Source: Mariniflexile sp044335535
GTDB taxonomy: Bacteria; Bacteroidota; Bacteroidia; Flavobacteriales; Flavobacteriaceae
Length of the DNA: 64,000 bases
Direction of reading: 5' to 3'
Assembly: GCF_044335535.1 (NCBI RefSeq)
Contig: NZ_JBIQVZ010000006.1
Location: forward strand, 1-64,000
Shown: positions 43,002 through 52,427 of the stretch, piece by piece
Layout of the letters: each line of letters starts with the position of its first letter
Numbering within the stretch: position 1 is the stretch's first letter
Program-made: the position numbers and the translations under genes
Notes under the pieces: model-generated
Databases searched by the model: none
Told to the model about the DNA's origin: nothing
The model's input: only the letters and a program-made list of their open reading frames with translations

Positions 43002-44303
43002 ATGGAAAACAAGCAATCGTATCGGTCATCGTTTATTTTACTTACTGTATTATTTTTTCTATGGGGATTTATAACAGTATTGGTAGATTCTTTGATTCCC
43101 CGTCTACGGGAATTATTTACTTTAACATACTTTCAGGCAGGACTGGTGCAATTTGCGTTTTTTGGAGCTTATTTTTTGCTCTCCATACCAGCAAGTTACA
43201 TTCTTTCAAAAATAGGCTATAAAAAAGGGATTGTTCTAGGGCTATTAACCATGGCCTTGGGCTGCTTGTTGTTTTATCCAGCGGCATCCTATCGGATTTT
43301 TGGTGTTTTTATGTTGGCCTACTTTATTTTGGCAGCAGGAATGACTGTTTTGCAGGTGGCAGCTAATCCGTTTGTTGCAGTGTTGGGTCCAGAAGATGGT
43401 GCTTCAAGTCGTTTAAATCTGTCTCAGGCATTTAATTCTTTAGGAACAGCAATTGCTCCTGCAGTAGGCGCTCTTTTTATTTTAAGTGATGTTATAAAGA
43501 GCAAAGATGAAATAGCCATTTTAGATAGTTACGCTAGAGAAACATATTTGGCATCCGAAGCCACCGCAGTACAAACACCTTTTTTAGGGTTGGCCTTATT
43601 TATAGGTTTAATAGCGGTTGTTTTTTCGTTTTCAAAATTACCTAAAGTTATTACCGAAGCATCAACAGGAACTTATAGACAGGCTTTACATAACAAAAAA
43701 CTCATGCAAGGCGTATTGGGAATTTTTTTCTATGTTGGAGCTGAAGTGGCAATTGGTAGCTATTTGGTAAACTACTTTTTAGATATGAATTTGGTTTCTG
43801 TGATAAAAGAAAACCAGATGATGAAATTTATTGCAGAAGCCATTCTTAATTCTGGAATAGCAGAAAACGATAATAAAGCCATTGTAGGGGTATTTGTAAC
43901 ATTCTATTGGTCTGGAGCCATGATTGGGCGTTTTATAGGAGCGTACCTTACTAAAAGTATTAAGCCGGGAAAAGTACTTGCTTTTTTTGCATTCATGGCT
44001 ATTACATTAATTTTAGTCTCTATTTATACAAATGGTTTGGTAAGTATGTGGAGCATTCTAGCAGTTGGGTTATTTAATTCTATTATGTTTCCTACCATAT
44101 TTACATTAGCCATAGATGGTATTGGAGATTTAAAGCCAAAAGCATCTGGCTTATTATGCACAGCCATTGTAGGAGGCGCATTGATTCCACCGTTTTTTGG
44201 ATACCTATCAGATAGCATCGAATTCAAAAATGCCCTATTGTTTATTGTTGCTTGTTATAGCTACATCGTGTGGTTTGGTTACAGAAACACGAAACGTCCC
44301 TAA
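43002..44303 (+). CDS. FHS-type sugar MFS transporter (fucose/GlcNAc permease-like)
   Basis: This 433-residue protein has twelve predicted membrane helices. The pattern LFFLWGFITVLVDSLIP at its N-terminus is typical of the FHS family (L-fucose permease and the NagP-type GlcNAc importers of Bacteroidota), and LQVAANPFVAVLGP near residue 120 is as well. It probably takes up a monosaccharide, L-fucose or GlcNAc, released by the locus enzymes. The sugar cannot be decided from sequence. The locus provides both GH29 and GH20/AGA products. Its stop codon lies inside a short dispersed repeat. Confidence 0.87.
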   Translation: MENKQSYRSSFILLTVLFFLWGFITVLVDSLIPRLRELFTLTYFQAGLVQFAFFGAYFLLSIPASYILSKIGYKKGIVLGLLTMALGCLLFYPAASYRIFGVFMLAYFILAAGMTVLQVAANPFVAVLGPEDGASSRLNLSQAFNSLGTAIAPAVGALFILSDVIKSKDEIAILDSYARETYLASEATAVQTPFLGLALFIGLIAVVFSFSKLPKVITEASTGTYRQALHNKKLMQGVLGIFFYVGAEVAIGSYLVNYFLDMNLVSVIKENQMMKFIAEAILNSGIAENDNKAIVGVFVTFYWSGAMIGRFIGAYLTKSIKPGKVLAFFAFMAITLILVSIYTNGLVSMWSILAVGLFNSIMFPTIFTLAIDGIGDLKPKASGLLCTAIVGGALIPPFFGYLSDSIEFKNALLFIVACYSYIVWFGYRNTKRP

Positions 44304-44340
44304 GAATGACACACACGAGGATGGTTATTCAGGATGTTCC
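44291..44340. repeat. Dispersed ~50-bp repeat (CCCTAAGAATG ... AGGATG ... TGTTCC), copy 1
   Basis: It matches 62704-62759 in most positions, including GAAAC, CCCTAAGAATG, AGGATG and TGTTCC. It overlaps the last codons of the MFS gene. Confidence 0.65.
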
Positions 44341-44409
44341 TCCCAATAGCTGTCGGGATGAACAAATTAAAACAATAAGTATAAAAAGATAAGATAAAAC
44401 CTTATTCTT

Positions 44410-45423
44410 ATGAAACGTAGAAATTTTATTGAGAAAATAGCTTTAAGTGGTATCGCTTTAAGTACTGTAGCGGGATGTCATGAAGTTGTTAAAAAAGAAA
44501 CAAATGGATTAACAGCTTTAAAAACAAAGAAAAAACCTGTTGTTATTTCTACATGGAATCATGGTTTGCCTGCTAATGCAGAAACATGGAAACAATTAAA
44601 ATTAGGAAAACCAGCTCTGGATGCTATCGAGGCTGGTATGAAAATCCCTGAAGCCGACCCCAATATTCGCAGTGTGGGCTATGGCGGCTATCCTGACCGA
44701 GAAGGCAAGGTAACGCTAGATGCTTGTATTATGGATCACAACAGCAATTGTGGTTCGGTTTCTTTTTTAGAAGGGATTATGCATCCTCTTTCAGTAGCCA
44801 AGAGAGTTTTGGAAAATACACCTCATGTAATGTTATCAGGGGAAGGCGCTTTGCAATTTGCTTTATCGGAAGGTTTCAAAGTGCAAAATTTGTTAACTCC
44901 GGAATCAGAGAAAGATTGGAAAAAATGGCTCGAAGCCTCAAAATACAAACCCGTAATCAATATCGAAAATCATGACACGATTAGTATGCTCATGATTGAT
45001 GATGACGGAAATCTTGCTGGCGGTTGTACCACAAGTGGCGCTGCCTGGAAAATGCACGGACGTGTTGGTGATTCCCCAATCATTGGTGCAGGACTTTTTC
45101 TAGATAACGAAGTGGGTGCAGCCGCAGCAACAGGATTGGGAGAAGCTGTGATTCGAACTGCTGGAAGTGCTATGGTGGTTGAATTAATGCGCCAAGGGAA
45201 AACACCATTTGAAGCCTGTAAAGAAATTACCGAACGTATTTACAACAAGCATAAAAACCACAAAGACATGGAATATTTGCAAGTGGGGTTTATTGCTCTG
45301 AATAAAAAAGGAGAACACGCAGGTTATAGTTTACGCTCAGGTTTTAACTATGCCGTTTGTGATGAAGAAAATGGCAATAGGATGGAAGACGCACAGTTTA
45401 AAATGACTTGGGATAATAAGTAA
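44410..45423 (+). CDS. N4-(beta-N-acetylglucosaminyl)-L-asparaginase (Ntn hydrolase)
   Basis: This 337-residue protein has a twin-arginine-like and lipobox N-terminus (KRRNFIEK, VAGC). It is homologous to glycosylasparaginase, which cleaves the GlcNAc-Asn bond. The nucleophile is T190 in HDTISML, which becomes N-terminal after autoproteolysis. The GRVGDSPIIGAGLFLDNEVG segment binds substrate. The enzyme acts on GlcNAc-Asn left after trimming of the glycan and peptide, in parallel to lysosomal breakdown. It is followed 8 bases later by GH2. The presence of this enzyme supports the N-glycan assignment of the whole locus. Confidence 0.87.
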   Translation: MKRRNFIEKIALSGIALSTVAGCHEVVKKETNGLTALKTKKKPVVISTWNHGLPANAETWKQLKLGKPALDAIEAGMKIPEADPNIRSVGYGGYPDREGKVTLDACIMDHNSNCGSVSFLEGIMHPLSVAKRVLENTPHVMLSGEGALQFALSEGFKVQNLLTPESEKDWKKWLEASKYKPVINIENHDTISMLMIDDDGNLAGGCTTSGAAWKMHGRVGDSPIIGAGLFLDNEVGAAAATGLGEAVIRTAGSAMVVELMRQGKTPFEACKEITERIYNKHKNHKDMEYLQVGFIALNKKGEHAGYSLRSGFNYAVCDEENGNRMEDAQFKMTWDNK

Positions 45424-45431
45424 TTAATTAA

Positions 45432-48400
45432 ATGACAAAACCCCTTTTCATAATTGCATGTATACTTTCAGCAGTAGTTTTTAATGCTCAGGAGACTATT
45501 CCTTATTGGCAAAATGAAAAAATCAATGCCGAAAACAGAGAACCCATGCACGCTGCTTATTTTGTTTTCGAAAATGAAACTTTGGCAACAAAAAAAGATT
45601 GGAAACTTTCAAAAAACTATTTAGATATAAATGGATTGTGGAAATTTAAATATGTTGCAGGTCCGAATGATTTACCCAACGATTTTGAGAAAAGTGATTT
45701 TGATGATACCAAATGGGATGACTTTAAAATCCCTGCCAATTGGGATGTAAATGACTATGGATATCCTATTTATACTAATACAACCTATGATTTCGCTAAA
45801 TATATTGCGATCAATCCGCCTCAAGTTCCAGTAAAATACAATCCGACAGGCGTGTATAGAAGAGACATCACGATTGATAAAAATTGGGAAGGAAAAGAAA
45901 TTTTTCTGCACGTGGGAACAGCCAAATCCAATCTTACGGTTTGGGTAAATGGACACTATGTAGGCTATGGGGAAGATGGAAAATTGCCACAGGAATTTAA
46001 TATAAGCCACTATGTAAAAACAGGTCAAAACAGTATCGCCCTAAAAGTAATGAAATGGAGTGATGGCTCCTATCTGGAATGTCAGGATTTTTGGCGCATG
46101 AGTGGCATTACCAGAGAAAGCTATCTGTATGCTCGAAATAAAGTGCATATAAAAGATATTGAAATCATTCCTGATTTAGATGCTACTTATGTAAATGGCA
46201 CTTTAAAAGTTGCAGTAGAATTATCGGATTTACATAAAAAAGACAACCCTACCTTAGAAGTACAACTGAAAGATGGAACAACAATTTTGGAAACCAAAAG
46301 CCTAAAATGGGATGCATCCAAAAAGAAAGTCGCTTTTGATTTTACGGTTAGTAATCCAAAAAAATGGAGTGCCGAAATCCCAAATCTATATCAAGTCAAT
46401 GTTCTTTTAAAAGACAAAAAAGGAAATATTGTTGAAGTCATTCCTCAAAATACAGGTTTTAGAAAAGTAGAAATTAAAGGAGGACAACTTTTGGTAAATG
46501 GTAAAGCTGTTTATATAAAAGGAGTCAATCGTCAAGAGACCGATCCAATGACGGGACAAACCATTTCGAAGGAACGCATGGAAGAAGATATTAAGCTATT
46601 GAAGCAATATAATATCAATGCCGTCCGAATGTCTCATTACCCAAATGATGAGTATTTTTATGAGTTGTGCGATCAATATGGGATTTATTTAGTTGATGAG
46701 GCTAATTTAGAATCTCATGGCATGGGATACGAAACAGACAAAACATTGGGAAACAAACCCAATTGGGAATTAGCTCATTTACAACGCATTCAGAGAATGG
46801 TGGAACGGGATAAAAACCATCCGTCAATCATCATTTGGAGTATGGGAAATGAAGCCGGTAATGGCTATAATTTTTATCGCGCCTATTTGTGGTTGAAAGA
46901 TAGAGATGTTTCAAGACCGATACAGTATGAAAGAGCTTCTTTTGCTGGCTGGGATGGAAAAAACATGAAGTTCGACTGGGATTCGGATATCATCAATCCG
47001 CAATACAGCGCTCCAATAGCCATGGAAGCGTATATTACTGCTAATCCAAATCCGGAGCGTCCTTATATTTTGAGTGAATACGCACATGCTATGGGAAACT
47101 CCATGGGGAATTTTAAAGACTATTGGGATGTGTTTCGAACACATAAGAATTTTCAAGGTGGTTTTATTTGGGATATGATTGACCAATCGGTTTATAAAAC
47201 AAGGAAAAACGGAACCAAGGTTTTTGCTTATGGAGGTGATTTTGGACCAAAAGACGTTCCGAGTGATAATAACTTTCTAAACAATGGTGTTTTTAATCCA
47301 GAGCGACAACCACATCCGCATGCTTTTGAAATGCAAAAAGTATATCAAAACATGCTCACTTCTTGGGAAAATAAAGAGGCAGCAACAATAAAAGTTTTTA
47401 ACGAATTCTTCTTTAAAGAGTTGTCCAATGTACGTTTGCAGTGGGAATTGGTTTTGGATGGGGTTGTGGATAAACAAGGAACAATTGAACGTTTGGAGAT
47501 TAATCCACAAGAATCAAAAAATTATGTTCTACCTATTACTACAAAAGGGAAAACCTTTCAAGAAGCTTTTATCAATGTGAGTTTTCAACTTAAAGAAGCA
47601 GAACCTTTTTTGCCCAAAGATTTTGAAATTGCTACCGAACAATTACACTATGAAGGTGATTGGAAAAATGATATAAAAGTTGCAGGAGCAAACAAGATGT
47701 TGGTTGATAAAACAGTTAATAGCATCACATTCAAAAGTGATGAAACCAAAATCACTTTCGATAAAAAAACAGGCTTTATTTCGGAGTACACTTTCGAAAA
47801 CCAAACTATTTTGAAAGAAGGTTACCAATGGCGTCCCAATTTTTGGAGGGCGCCTAATGATAATGATTTCGGAGCAGGATTGCAGCGCCGATTATTGCCT
47901 TGGAAAGAAGCCATGCAAAACCCAATATTGTTGACTTGGAATTATCAAGAAACCAAAGGCAATACAATTGTGGTAAAAGCAAATTATAGTCTGCCTCAAG
48001 TGTCTTCCGAATTGACTTTACAGTATGAGATTAATAGTAATGGCGAACTCAGCGTTCAACAACAATTAAACATTGATAAAACCAAAGAAGTACCTATGTT
48101 ACCACGATTTGGAATGGAAATGATCTTGCCAAAAGACTTCAATACCCTGCAATATTATGGCAAAGGGCCACATGAAAATTATATAGATAGGAATTATAGC
48201 GCTCCAGTTAGGCTATACAGTCAAACGGTTTCGGAGCAATATTATCCGTATATCCGACCACAAGAAACAGGAAATAAAACAGCTATTCGCTGGTTGAATT
48301 TGTCGAATGATAAAATAGAATTAAACATTCAGTCAAATGATTTATTGAGTATTACAGCACTGCATTTATTGACTGAAGATTTAGACGATGGATTGGAAAA

Positions 48401-48578
48401 AAATCAAAGAAATGCCGCCGATATCAAGGAACGGGATTTAACAAGTTTAAAAATCGATGACAAACAAATGGGTGTTGGAGGCATCGATAGTTGGCAATCT
48501 TGGCCTATGGAAAAATACCGACTTTTAGATAAAACGTATCAATATCAATTTAAACTAACGCCATCAATAAAAAACTAA
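45432..48578 (+). CDS. GH2 beta-galactosidase (LacZ type)
   Basis: This 1048-residue secreted enzyme (signal peptide ending FNAQ) has the full LacZ architecture: jelly-roll, immunoglobulin-like domains, TIM barrel, and a beta-galactosidase small chain domain at the C-terminus. The catalytic acid/base is E474 (WSMGNEAGNG) and the nucleophile is E549 (ILSEYAHAMGNS). It would remove terminal beta-linked galactose, as found in complex N-glycan antennae. Its stop is one base from the GH20 start, so they are in one operon. Confidence 0.9.
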   Translation: MTKPLFIIACILSAVVFNAQETIPYWQNEKINAENREPMHAAYFVFENETLATKKDWKLSKNYLDINGLWKFKYVAGPNDLPNDFEKSDFDDTKWDDFKIPANWDVNDYGYPIYTNTTYDFAKYIAINPPQVPVKYNPTGVYRRDITIDKNWEGKEIFLHVGTAKSNLTVWVNGHYVGYGEDGKLPQEFNISHYVKTGQNSIALKVMKWSDGSYLECQDFWRMSGITRESYLYARNKVHIKDIEIIPDLDATYVNGTLKVAVELSDLHKKDNPTLEVQLKDGTTILETKSLKWDASKKKVAFDFTVSNPKKWSAEIPNLYQVNVLLKDKKGNIVEVIPQNTGFRKVEIKGGQLLVNGKAVYIKGVNRQETDPMTGQTISKERMEEDIKLLKQYNINAVRMSHYPNDEYFYELCDQYGIYLVDEANLESHGMGYETDKTLGNKPNWELAHLQRIQRMVERDKNHPSIIIWSMGNEAGNGYNFYRAYLWLKDRDVSRPIQYERASFAGWDGKNMKFDWDSDIINPQYSAPIAMEAYITANPNPERPYILSEYAHAMGNSMGNFKDYWDVFRTHKNFQGGFIWDMIDQSVYKTRKNGTKVFAYGGDFGPKDVPSDNNFLNNGVFNPERQPHPHAFEMQKVYQNMLTSWENKEAATIKVFNEFFFKELSNVRLQWELVLDGVVDKQGTIERLEINPQESKNYVLPITTKGKTFQEAFINVSFQLKEAEPFLPKDFEIATEQLHYEGDWKNDIKVAGANKMLVDKTVNSITFKSDETKITFDKKTGFISEYTFENQTILKEGYQWRPNFWRAPNDNDFGAGLQRRLLPWKEAMQNPILLTWNYQETKGNTIVVKANYSLPQVSSELTLQYEINSNGELSVQQQLNIDKTKEVPMLPRFGMEMILPKDFNTLQYYGKGPHENYIDRNYSAPVRLYSQTVSEQYYPYIRPQETGNKTAIRWLNLSNDKIELNIQSNDLLSITALHLLTEDLDDGLEKNQRNAADIKERDLTSLKIDDKQMGVGGIDSWQSWPMEKYRLLDKTYQYQFKLTPSIKN

Positions 48579-48579
48579 T

Positions 48580-50898
48580 ATGATGAAAAAGCACATACTA
48601 TTTACCGCTTTGATAATTGTTTTTACTTCGTGTACCAAACAAAAAACAGTCATAGAAAAAGACATTCATATTATTCCTAAACCTGTCGAATTAAAACTTA
48701 CAGGAGGTCATTTTGAATTTACTGAAACCACCTCTTTTGTGGTTGTTAATGATGAGCAAAAACAGCTCGCGGAATCATTCATCAATACCTTTGAAAAAGC
48801 TGCTGGCTGGAAACTCAATACAACTGCAAAAAAACCTGACAGTAATTTTGTGTTATTCAACATAGACAATAACCTGAGTAAAGAGGAATACAAATTAGTT
48901 GTAAATAAAGAGCATATTGAAATTACAGCTAAAGGGCATGCAGGCTTTTTATATGCTTTAGAAACCATACGTCAATTATTACCTGTGGAAATAGAGAGCA
49001 ACAAGATGGTTGGTAATACAGATTGGCGTATTCCGGCTTTAACCATCCAAGATAAGCCTCGCTTTGTATACAGAGGTTTGATGCTCGATTTATCCCGTCA
49101 TTTTTTTGATAAATCGTATATAGAAGCGACAATCGACCGTTTGGCAATGTTGAAAATGAATGTGTTGCATTTGCATTTAGTAGACGACCAAGGTTGGCGA
49201 ATTGAAATTAAAAAATATCCTAAGTTAACCGAAGTGGGTGCTTGGAGAGTCGATCAGGAGCATGTGATTTGGAATGCCAGGCTCACCGTAGACCCAGACG
49301 AGAAAGGAACCTATGGCGGTTTTTTGACCCAAGAGGAATTAAAAGACATTGTAAAATACGCAGCAACTAAAAACATCGAAATCATTCCAGAAATCGAAAT
49401 GCCGGCGCACGTAAGTTCTGCTATTGCGGCTTATCCAGATTTGGCTTGTTTTAACCAACGTATTGGTGTGCCATCGGGAGGCGTTTGGCCCAACACCGAT
49501 ATTTATTGCGCTGGAAAAGAAACCACTTTTGAGTTTTTGCAGAATGTTTTGGATGAGGTCATGACTGTTTTTCCATCCCAATACATCCATATTGGTGGTG
49601 ATGAAGCTACTAAAACCAATTGGGAGAAATGCCTGCATTGTCAAAAAAGAATGCAAGAGGAAGGTTTGGAAAATGTACACGAATTGCAAAGCTATTTTGT
49701 AAAACGAATGGAAAAATACATCAATGCTAAAGGCAAGAAATTAATAGGTTGGGATGAAATATTAGAAGGCGGTTTAGCTCCTGAAGCCACTGTCATGAGT
49801 TGGAGAGGCACAGAAGGAGGCATGGAAGCGTCTCAACAAGGGCACGATGTCATAATGACACCGCAATCCCATTGTTATTTTGACCATTATCAAGGACCAC
49901 AAAATGAAGAACCATTAGCTATTGGTGGTTATACGCCATTGAGTAAAGTATATCAATTTGATCCTGTAGTTGATGAAATGAGTCCTGAGCAAGTCAAACA
50001 TGTTTTAGGAGGTCAAGCCAATTTATGGGCAGAATATATACCCACCACACAACAATCAGAGTACATGATTTTTCCACGACTAGCAGCAATGGCAGAGGTT
50101 CTATGGAGTCCGAAAGAAGCACGCAATTGGGATGATTTTACAAGACGCTTGCCTTCTTTGTTAGAACGTTATGATTATTTAGGAATTAATTATTCAAAAA
50201 GTGCTTATTTGGTTGCTGCTTCATCTACAGCCGATTTAGAACATAAACAAGTAAAAGTGGCTTTGAAAAATGAATTCCCTAATGCGGATATTCGCTATGT
50301 TTTGGGCGGTAAAAATTTAGAAGAGCAAGCCACAAAATACACCGATTCTATTGCTATTAAGGAAACAACCATTCTAAAAGCGTCTTTGTTTAAAGAAAAC
50401 AAGCCAGTGGGTAAAGTTTTTACTGACACCATTCAATTTCATAAAGCAGTAGGAAACACATTAAATTTTAAAATACCTTTTAATGAAAATTACAAAGGTG
50501 ATGGGCCATTAAGTTTGGTTAATATAATTAGAGGAAGCAAAAATTTTCATGACGGACAATGGCAAGCTTGGTTGGTTGACGATATGGAAGTGGTTATTGA
50601 TTTAGAGACAATTCAATCTGTCAATCAAGTGACTGTTGGTTCCTTAGAAAATCAAGGTTCGGGCATTTATTTTCCAACGGCTATAAAAGTTTTCATTTCT
50701 AATGACGGAATCAGTTATAAAGAAGTTGGAGCAATAGAGCGTCCGTTTGCAATCAATTCAAATTCAGAATTGAAAGATTTTATAATCAGTTTTGAAAAAA
50801 GCAATGTGAGATTTGTAAAAGTCATAGCAAGCAACCTAAAGAAAAGTCCAAAAGGAGAAGATTCCTGGTTGTTTGTAGATGAAATTTTAGTTGAATAA
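48580..50898 (+). CDS. GH20 beta-N-acetylhexosaminidase lipoprotein with discoidin-like domain
   Basis: This 772-residue lipoprotein (TSC, Cys at about 16) has a GH20b-type N-terminal domain (30-160), a catalytic TIM barrel (165-520) with D341-E342 in HIGGDEATK, and a C-terminal F5/8-type discoidin-like domain (about 625-770). It removes terminal GlcNAc (or GalNAc) residues by substrate-assisted catalysis, which follows GH2 galactose removal on complex antennae. It overlaps no other gene. The order GH2, GH20, GH29, GH92, GH3 suggests sequential trimming. Confidence 0.9.
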   Translation: MMKKHILFTALIIVFTSCTKQKTVIEKDIHIIPKPVELKLTGGHFEFTETTSFVVVNDEQKQLAESFINTFEKAAGWKLNTTAKKPDSNFVLFNIDNNLSKEEYKLVVNKEHIEITAKGHAGFLYALETIRQLLPVEIESNKMVGNTDWRIPALTIQDKPRFVYRGLMLDLSRHFFDKSYIEATIDRLAMLKMNVLHLHLVDDQGWRIEIKKYPKLTEVGAWRVDQEHVIWNARLTVDPDEKGTYGGFLTQEELKDIVKYAATKNIEIIPEIEMPAHVSSAIAAYPDLACFNQRIGVPSGGVWPNTDIYCAGKETTFEFLQNVLDEVMTVFPSQYIHIGGDEATKTNWEKCLHCQKRMQEEGLENVHELQSYFVKRMEKYINAKGKKLIGWDEILEGGLAPEATVMSWRGTEGGMEASQQGHDVIMTPQSHCYFDHYQGPQNEEPLAIGGYTPLSKVYQFDPVVDEMSPEQVKHVLGGQANLWAEYIPTTQQSEYMIFPRLAAMAEVLWSPKEARNWDDFTRRLPSLLERYDYLGINYSKSAYLVAASSTADLEHKQVKVALKNEFPNADIRYVLGGKNLEEQATKYTDSIAIKETTILKASLFKENKPVGKVFTDTIQFHKAVGNTLNFKIPFNENYKGDGPLSLVNIIRGSKNFHDGQWQAWLVDDMEVVIDLETIQSVNQVTVGSLENQGSGIYFPTAIKVFISNDGISYKEVGAIERPFAINSNSELKDFIISFEKSNVRFVKVIASNLKKSPKGEDSWLFVDEILVE

Positions 50899-50931
50899 AA
50901 AATAATAAAAAATTGTAAAATAAATATAAAG

Positions 50932-52416
50932 ATGCAAAAAAGAATATTCATAATAGCCTTATTAGTTTCGGTTCAAATGTTTTCACAAGCCATTTATGAA
51001 GACGAAAGATATGTGCCAGAAACCGATCCATTAGTACTAAAGAATTTGGAGGAATGGCAAGGTAAAAAGTTTGGTTTATTGATGCATTGGGGAACTTACT
51101 CTCAATGGGGAATTGTCGAGTCATGGTCCATTTGCCCAGAAGATTACGAATGGTGTGAACGGACTAAAGGCAGTAATCCAGCTAATTATAATCAGTATGT
51201 AAAAGAGTATGAAGGTCTGAAAAAAACATTCAATCCGATAAAATTCAATCCTGAAAAATGGGCGAAAGCCGCTAAAAATGCAGGGATGAAATACATGGTG
51301 TTTACTACCAAACATCATGATGGGTTTAACATGTTTGATACTCAATATTCCGATTATAAAGTAACTGATTCTGAATGTGCTTTCAGCACCAATCCAAGAG
51401 CCAATATTGCTAAAGAAGTTTTCAATGCCTTTAGAAGAGAGAATATGTCAACAGGAGCCTATTTTTCTAAACCAGACTGGCATAGTGAAAATTATTGGGA
51501 TCCTTATTTTCCTCCTTCCGACAGAAATGTAAATTATGATCCAGCGGCATATCCAGATAAATGGAAAAAATATGTGGATTTTACACATAACCAAATATTG
51601 GAATTATTGACCGATTACGGTAAAATTGATATTTTATGGTTAGATGGTGGTTGGGTTGCCAAAAGAACTCAGGATGATATCAAAAAAGGCTATTCTGAAA
51701 AATTTGTTGAAAATGAATCTGGTAATGGATTTATCAAGCACAGAGTGGTTGATCAAGACATTAAAATGGATGAATTGGTAGTGAAAGCACGTCAAAAACA
51801 ACCGGGATTGATTGTGGTGGACAGAGCCGTTCATGGCAAAAATCAAAACTATTTAACTCCTGAAAACCGTGTTCCTGAGAAAACATTGCCTTATCCTTGG
51901 GAATCTTGTATTACTTCCGGTGGTGGTTGGTCTTACACACCTGATGCCAAATACATGACCGGAAGACAAGGCATCCACATGCTGATTGATGTGGTTGCCA
52001 AAGGGGGGAACTTGTTGTTGAATGTAGCTCCAAGTCCTGACGGCGAATGGCAACAAGGTGCTTACGATTTATTAGCCGCTTACGGCGATTGGATGAAAGT
52101 AAATAGTACCGCTATTTATAATACCAAACCTATTGAACCTTATAAAGAAAATAACATTTGTATGACTCAAAATAAGGCAGGACATGTGTTCTTGTTTTAT
52201 TTGGCTAAAGAAGGAGAAACTAAAATGCCATCGGAGGTAATTGTAAAATCAATTAGCCCTAAAAAAGGAAGCAAAATTACGATGTTAGGTTCAAAAACTT
52301 CATTAAAATGGACTAAATTAGACAAAGGATTTAAAGTGTTAATTCCGAAAAGTTTACGAAATAATTTGCCTTGCAAAGAAGCTTGGACTTTAAAAATCGA
52401 AGCGATTAACAAATAG
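50932..52416 (+). CDS. GH29 alpha-L-fucosidase, second copy
   Basis: This 494-residue secreted enzyme (signal peptide to about residue 20) has a GH29 barrel with the catalytic nucleophile D238 in LWLDGGWV. The N-terminal pattern LLMHWGTYSQWGIVESWS is characteristic. It lacks the discoidin domains of the first GH29 (28700) and is shorter. The two proteins are different enough to imply distinct linkage preference, for example core versus antennal fucose. It follows GH20 by 33 bases. Confidence 0.88.
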   Translation: MQKRIFIIALLVSVQMFSQAIYEDERYVPETDPLVLKNLEEWQGKKFGLLMHWGTYSQWGIVESWSICPEDYEWCERTKGSNPANYNQYVKEYEGLKKTFNPIKFNPEKWAKAAKNAGMKYMVFTTKHHDGFNMFDTQYSDYKVTDSECAFSTNPRANIAKEVFNAFRRENMSTGAYFSKPDWHSENYWDPYFPPSDRNVNYDPAAYPDKWKKYVDFTHNQILELLTDYGKIDILWLDGGWVAKRTQDDIKKGYSEKFVENESGNGFIKHRVVDQDIKMDELVVKARQKQPGLIVVDRAVHGKNQNYLTPENRVPEKTLPYPWESCITSGGGWSYTPDAKYMTGRQGIHMLIDVVAKGGNLLLNVAPSPDGEWQQGAYDLLAAYGDWMKVNSTAIYNTKPIEPYKENNICMTQNKAGHVFLFYLAKEGETKMPSEVIVKSISPKKGSKITMLGSKTSLKWTKLDKGFKVLIPKSLRNNLPCKEAWTLKIEAINK

Positions 52417-52427
52417 AAAATTAAATT

